A stretch of 64,000 bases of DNA from Populus alba (lineage: Eukaryota > Streptophyta > Magnoliopsida > Malpighiales > Salicaceae): the NCBI RefSeq assembly GCF_005239225.2, contig NC_133302.1:10821991-10885990 (forward strand), given 5' to 3'. The translations under genes were made by a program, and so were the position numbers. The notes under the pieces were generated by a model. The model was not told the origin of the DNA, searched no databases, and worked only from the letters and a program-made list of their open reading frames with translations. Of this stretch, positions 61,230 to 64,000 are shown piece after piece (the first letter of the stretch is position 1; each line of letters starts with the position of its first letter).

Positions 61230-61438
61230 AGTGTTTGGGGCTGTGTTTCTACCTGTGTTTTGCAAAATTTTAAATTTTTTTTTTTTAGCTAAAATTGAGT
61301 GTAGTTTGTACTTTTTGGATCGTTTTGATGTGCTTATGTTAAAAATGCTTTTTAAAAAATGAAAAAACATCATTGGCATATATTTCGGCACGAAAAGCTA
61401 TTTGAAAAGCAATCGCTACCACACTGCCAAACACGCTC
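61230..61438 (+). mobile_element. MITE-like element, best-preserved copy
   Basis: It is bounded by GTGTTTGG at 61231-61238 and its exact complement CCAAACAC at 61427-61434. It contains TTTTTGGATCGTTTTGATGTGC and GCACGAAAAGCTATTTGAAAAGCAATCGC. The length of about 205 bp, the terminal inverted repeat and the recurrence at 15300, 37005 and 49551 fit a non-autonomous DNA transposon. No transposase is present. Confidence 0.75.
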
Positions 61439-64000
61439 TTAAAATACTTCCAACAGATTTCTATATAAATAGAAAACTTAAACATGTTTTTTTAATCATA
61501 GAAAAGAATAAACTCCTTTTTAAATAGATTCTGTATTTAGCCAAGTTAAGAATTAATTTATAATTTAGCATGAGATTTCAATAATTATTTTCTTTTAAAT
61601 AAAATTTTGAAAAACAAATATGTTCTCCAAATTGGAAGGAAATTCTGGGAACTAGGATTCTTCAAAATGAAATTGAAAAAAATTGGATAGGCTTTTAAGG
61701 TTTTTCTTTGTCTACGAACCTCTAATTACCGTAGATGAGTGTTAGGAATTGGAGGTAAGGGTTTTATTTTATTTTTTTTCAAAAAAGATTTAGTGATTAT
61801 TTTACACTTTAGACATATGCAAGTTATTGCTAGCTAGTTAATTCCAGTTCGGGTCGGATGAAAAGTTTTTTACACAAAATAAAAAAGAACTTTGTAAGTG
61901 TTTTCAATGCATTTTGCATCAAAAACTTATGAACTATTAACTGAAAACTTGATGTATTTATTTATTAAAATAAATTAAAAATTATATATATCAATAAATA
62001 TTAAAAAGAGTTATTGATATTAACTAAATATCAATTTGAGAACCTGAAAAATAATAGATATTTCCTTAAAAAAATTATTTAATTATATGAGAATTAATTG
62101 TTTTTTTGTAAGAAAAGTAATTATTTAAATCTCATTGATTTGCTAGTATAATTCTTCCACTTCTATTTTTTTTTTCTACAAGGAAATACAATTCTTTTCT
62201 TGTTCATTCTTTATTTAATAAAAATCATAAAGCAATTAGAATAAATATAAATTGTTTTTGATGATTTGAAATACAAGGTATGAAATACATTTCTTTTATC
62301 TTATCAACGCATTCCATTTGTTACTTGGCATTTTGTTTTGCTAGAATATTTACTTTTTAGATAAATTATAATAGTTTTGACATAATTGTATTAAAAAATA
62401 TATAAAAATAATACACGGTCCATGCATTTTTGTCTAAATTGCATTTTTATCTAAATTTTTTTATTGTGTCACCAGCAGAAAGATCTTCTGGCTCAGCCCC
62501 TTACTTGGTTTAGATTTCAAATTAAATTAGGTAAAAATTGATTTGATATAAATTAATTAACCTAACAGATCCAAACACGACTTTGTTAAAACCCAACTTG
62601 ATTTCTAAAGAAAAAAAACATTTAAAACGACATTGTTTTAACCCCCCCAACACACACACACACATATATTTTTTGAAACAACAATTTTTTGGATTGACTT
62701 GACTTAACTCATCAATCCTAGGACTTAGACATAAACTAGATCGGGTTTAATAATTTTTTTATTTAATTATATGATAATAAAAATTAATATGCATGGGAAA
62801 GACACCAAATAAAATTTTAGGAAACAAAATCATTGTGAAGAACCCTAAAAAAATGCATTTGCTAATGTTTTAAAAGGAATGTTATAAGTTTATTAAAAAA
62901 CAAACAAAAAAATAATTTCTTAATTTATTATAATGAATTGCAATTAAAATGAAAATAAAAAGGTGGCACCTAGGCTTGGATGGGTCAACATGTTTGGCCC
63001 CTAAAAAAAAAAGTCAAATGTGGAGATCTAAAGGCAAGACCCACGTGCCTAGACATCATTTGTTTTCTTTTTATAATGAAAATACTGACATGTTATCTAC
63101 TTATTTTTTTTTTTTAAAAAAAACAGGTGACATGTTGTTTGCACTTGACACGTCTCCCAGCAGTTCATTTTTGGCCACCTAAAAATTGGGTTCCACCATC
63201 TTGGTTTTTTTTTTAAAAAAAACCATTTTCAATTTTTTTACACTTTAAAACACTTATGAAACACTTATAAATCCTAATTAAACTTATTTCGAGCCTTAAA
63301 ATAACTTTTAATATGTAAAAAACCCAAAATCAACCCTTAATGGAAAAACATTTCAAGTCCTAATCTAGTTTTTTCGATGATATTAGTGGTAATAAAAACT
63401 TTTAATATAACTTATTTTGTTAAATGAAACTTATTAATATTAAAATCATTTTTTTTTGTTATTAAAAAGTGGACAACCAGTAATTTTCTCCCTTCTCATT
63501 TGTTTTCCAATATAACTTTCTCTTTTCTTTGTTAAACTTGAGGACTAAGAAGCGAATACAATTAAGTTTCGAACCAAAACACAAATGTGTCGAACTAAAT
63601 GAACCAAAAGTGAAATTTGTAGAACTCTAGAGGCTAAAGTTGCTAAAAAGGCTCCCATGAACAATGATGAAAAAAATACTCTCTATTTTGGTCTCACTGT
63701 AAATTTTGGTCCTTTTATTTTTTTTAAACAATAAATTGATTTCTTTCTTGTAAAATCGAGCATCAACTTAATATTAAGATTTTTTTTTGATATCACAATA
63801 ACCTAATAGAAAATAAATCAAAATAAAATATCAAATTCAATTCCTAATCAACACAATATAAAAAAATAAAATTAAAAAGAAAAAAATCATGACCAAGTAG
63901 AAAAAGAATCAAGGGACAAGTAGAAGAAAAAAAAGAAAAGGAAACACTATTACAATACATAATATTTCCCCTCACACGCTACACATCCACAGTAAAAAAT
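61439..64000. other. AT-rich intergenic DNA to the end of the window
   Basis: No gene is visible. A short (CA)n run lies at 62650-62662 after a C7 run. The stretch around 62510-62760 has gypsy-flank-like ACTTGACTTAACTCATC and AACCTAACAGATCCAAACAC phrases. The frame at 62949-63182 is not supported. Confidence 0.4.

Noticed and set aside
62949..63182. Plus-strand frame of 77 codons near the window end
   Set aside because: Low-complexity, with no domain and no upstream promoter features.

Overview
This is a window of a plant nuclear genome, almost certainly a eudicot and most likely a poplar or willow relative (Salicaceae). The evidence is intron-containing genes with plant-specific families, very AT-rich intergenic DNA, decayed plant CACTA, Ty1/copia, Ty3/gypsy and LINE elements, and a short inverted-repeat element of the kind abundant in Populus. 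The genus is inferred from general resemblance; nothing was searched.

Six cellular genes are supported. In order they are: a CDI-like nucleotide-diphospho-sugar transferase (+, 16971-17732); an ENH1-like chloroplast PDZ-rubredoxin protein in six exons (-, 23241-25671); an unnamed protein with an N-terminal hydrophobic segment and two coiled coils in three coding exons (+, 36516-38724); a GLTSCR-domain protein like the BRM-interacting BRIP1/BRIP2 subunits of plant SWI/SNF complexes (-, 41962-45247); the small DNA polymerase delta subunit POLD4 (+, 47885-48631); and a folate-biopterin-transporter-family membrane protein (-, 54160-56496). They do not form one pathway; they are separate housekeeping, chloroplast, chromatin, replication and transport genes, each with its own promoter. 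From memory of Arabidopsis locus numbers, ENH1 and BRIP2 both lie in the At5g17 region, so some microsynteny is possible.

The first 6.6 kb are most of a decayed CACTA (En/Spm) transposon: a broken TNP2 transposase, a block of internal CCGACGG-type repeats, a second gene of the Transposase_24 class, and a 3' subterminal repeat region. Next come a copia integrase remnant and a degraded gypsy protease/reverse transcriptase. The interval from 9 to 16.4 kb holds diverged tandem repeats, a GC-richer island with G-box and DRE motifs, and a strong fold-back repeat. The interval from 26 to 34.7 kb is old retrotransposon-like DNA with several minisatellites, including a 62-bp repeat with exact spacing. 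The interval from 50.3 to 53.0 kb is a tandem array of about six copies of a 430-bp unit. The last 7 kb contain no recognisable gene.

I did not find a convincing new multi-gene system. The items most worth checking are two consecutive GC-AG introns in the ENH1-like gene (one an in-frame retainable intron inside the rubredoxin metal site), the 430-bp satellite-like array, the telomere-like repeat coding for Asn-Pro in the BRIP-like gene, two possible 3' ends for POLD4, an upstream ORF ending one base before the start of the coiled-coil gene, and an orphan DRE/ABRE island.
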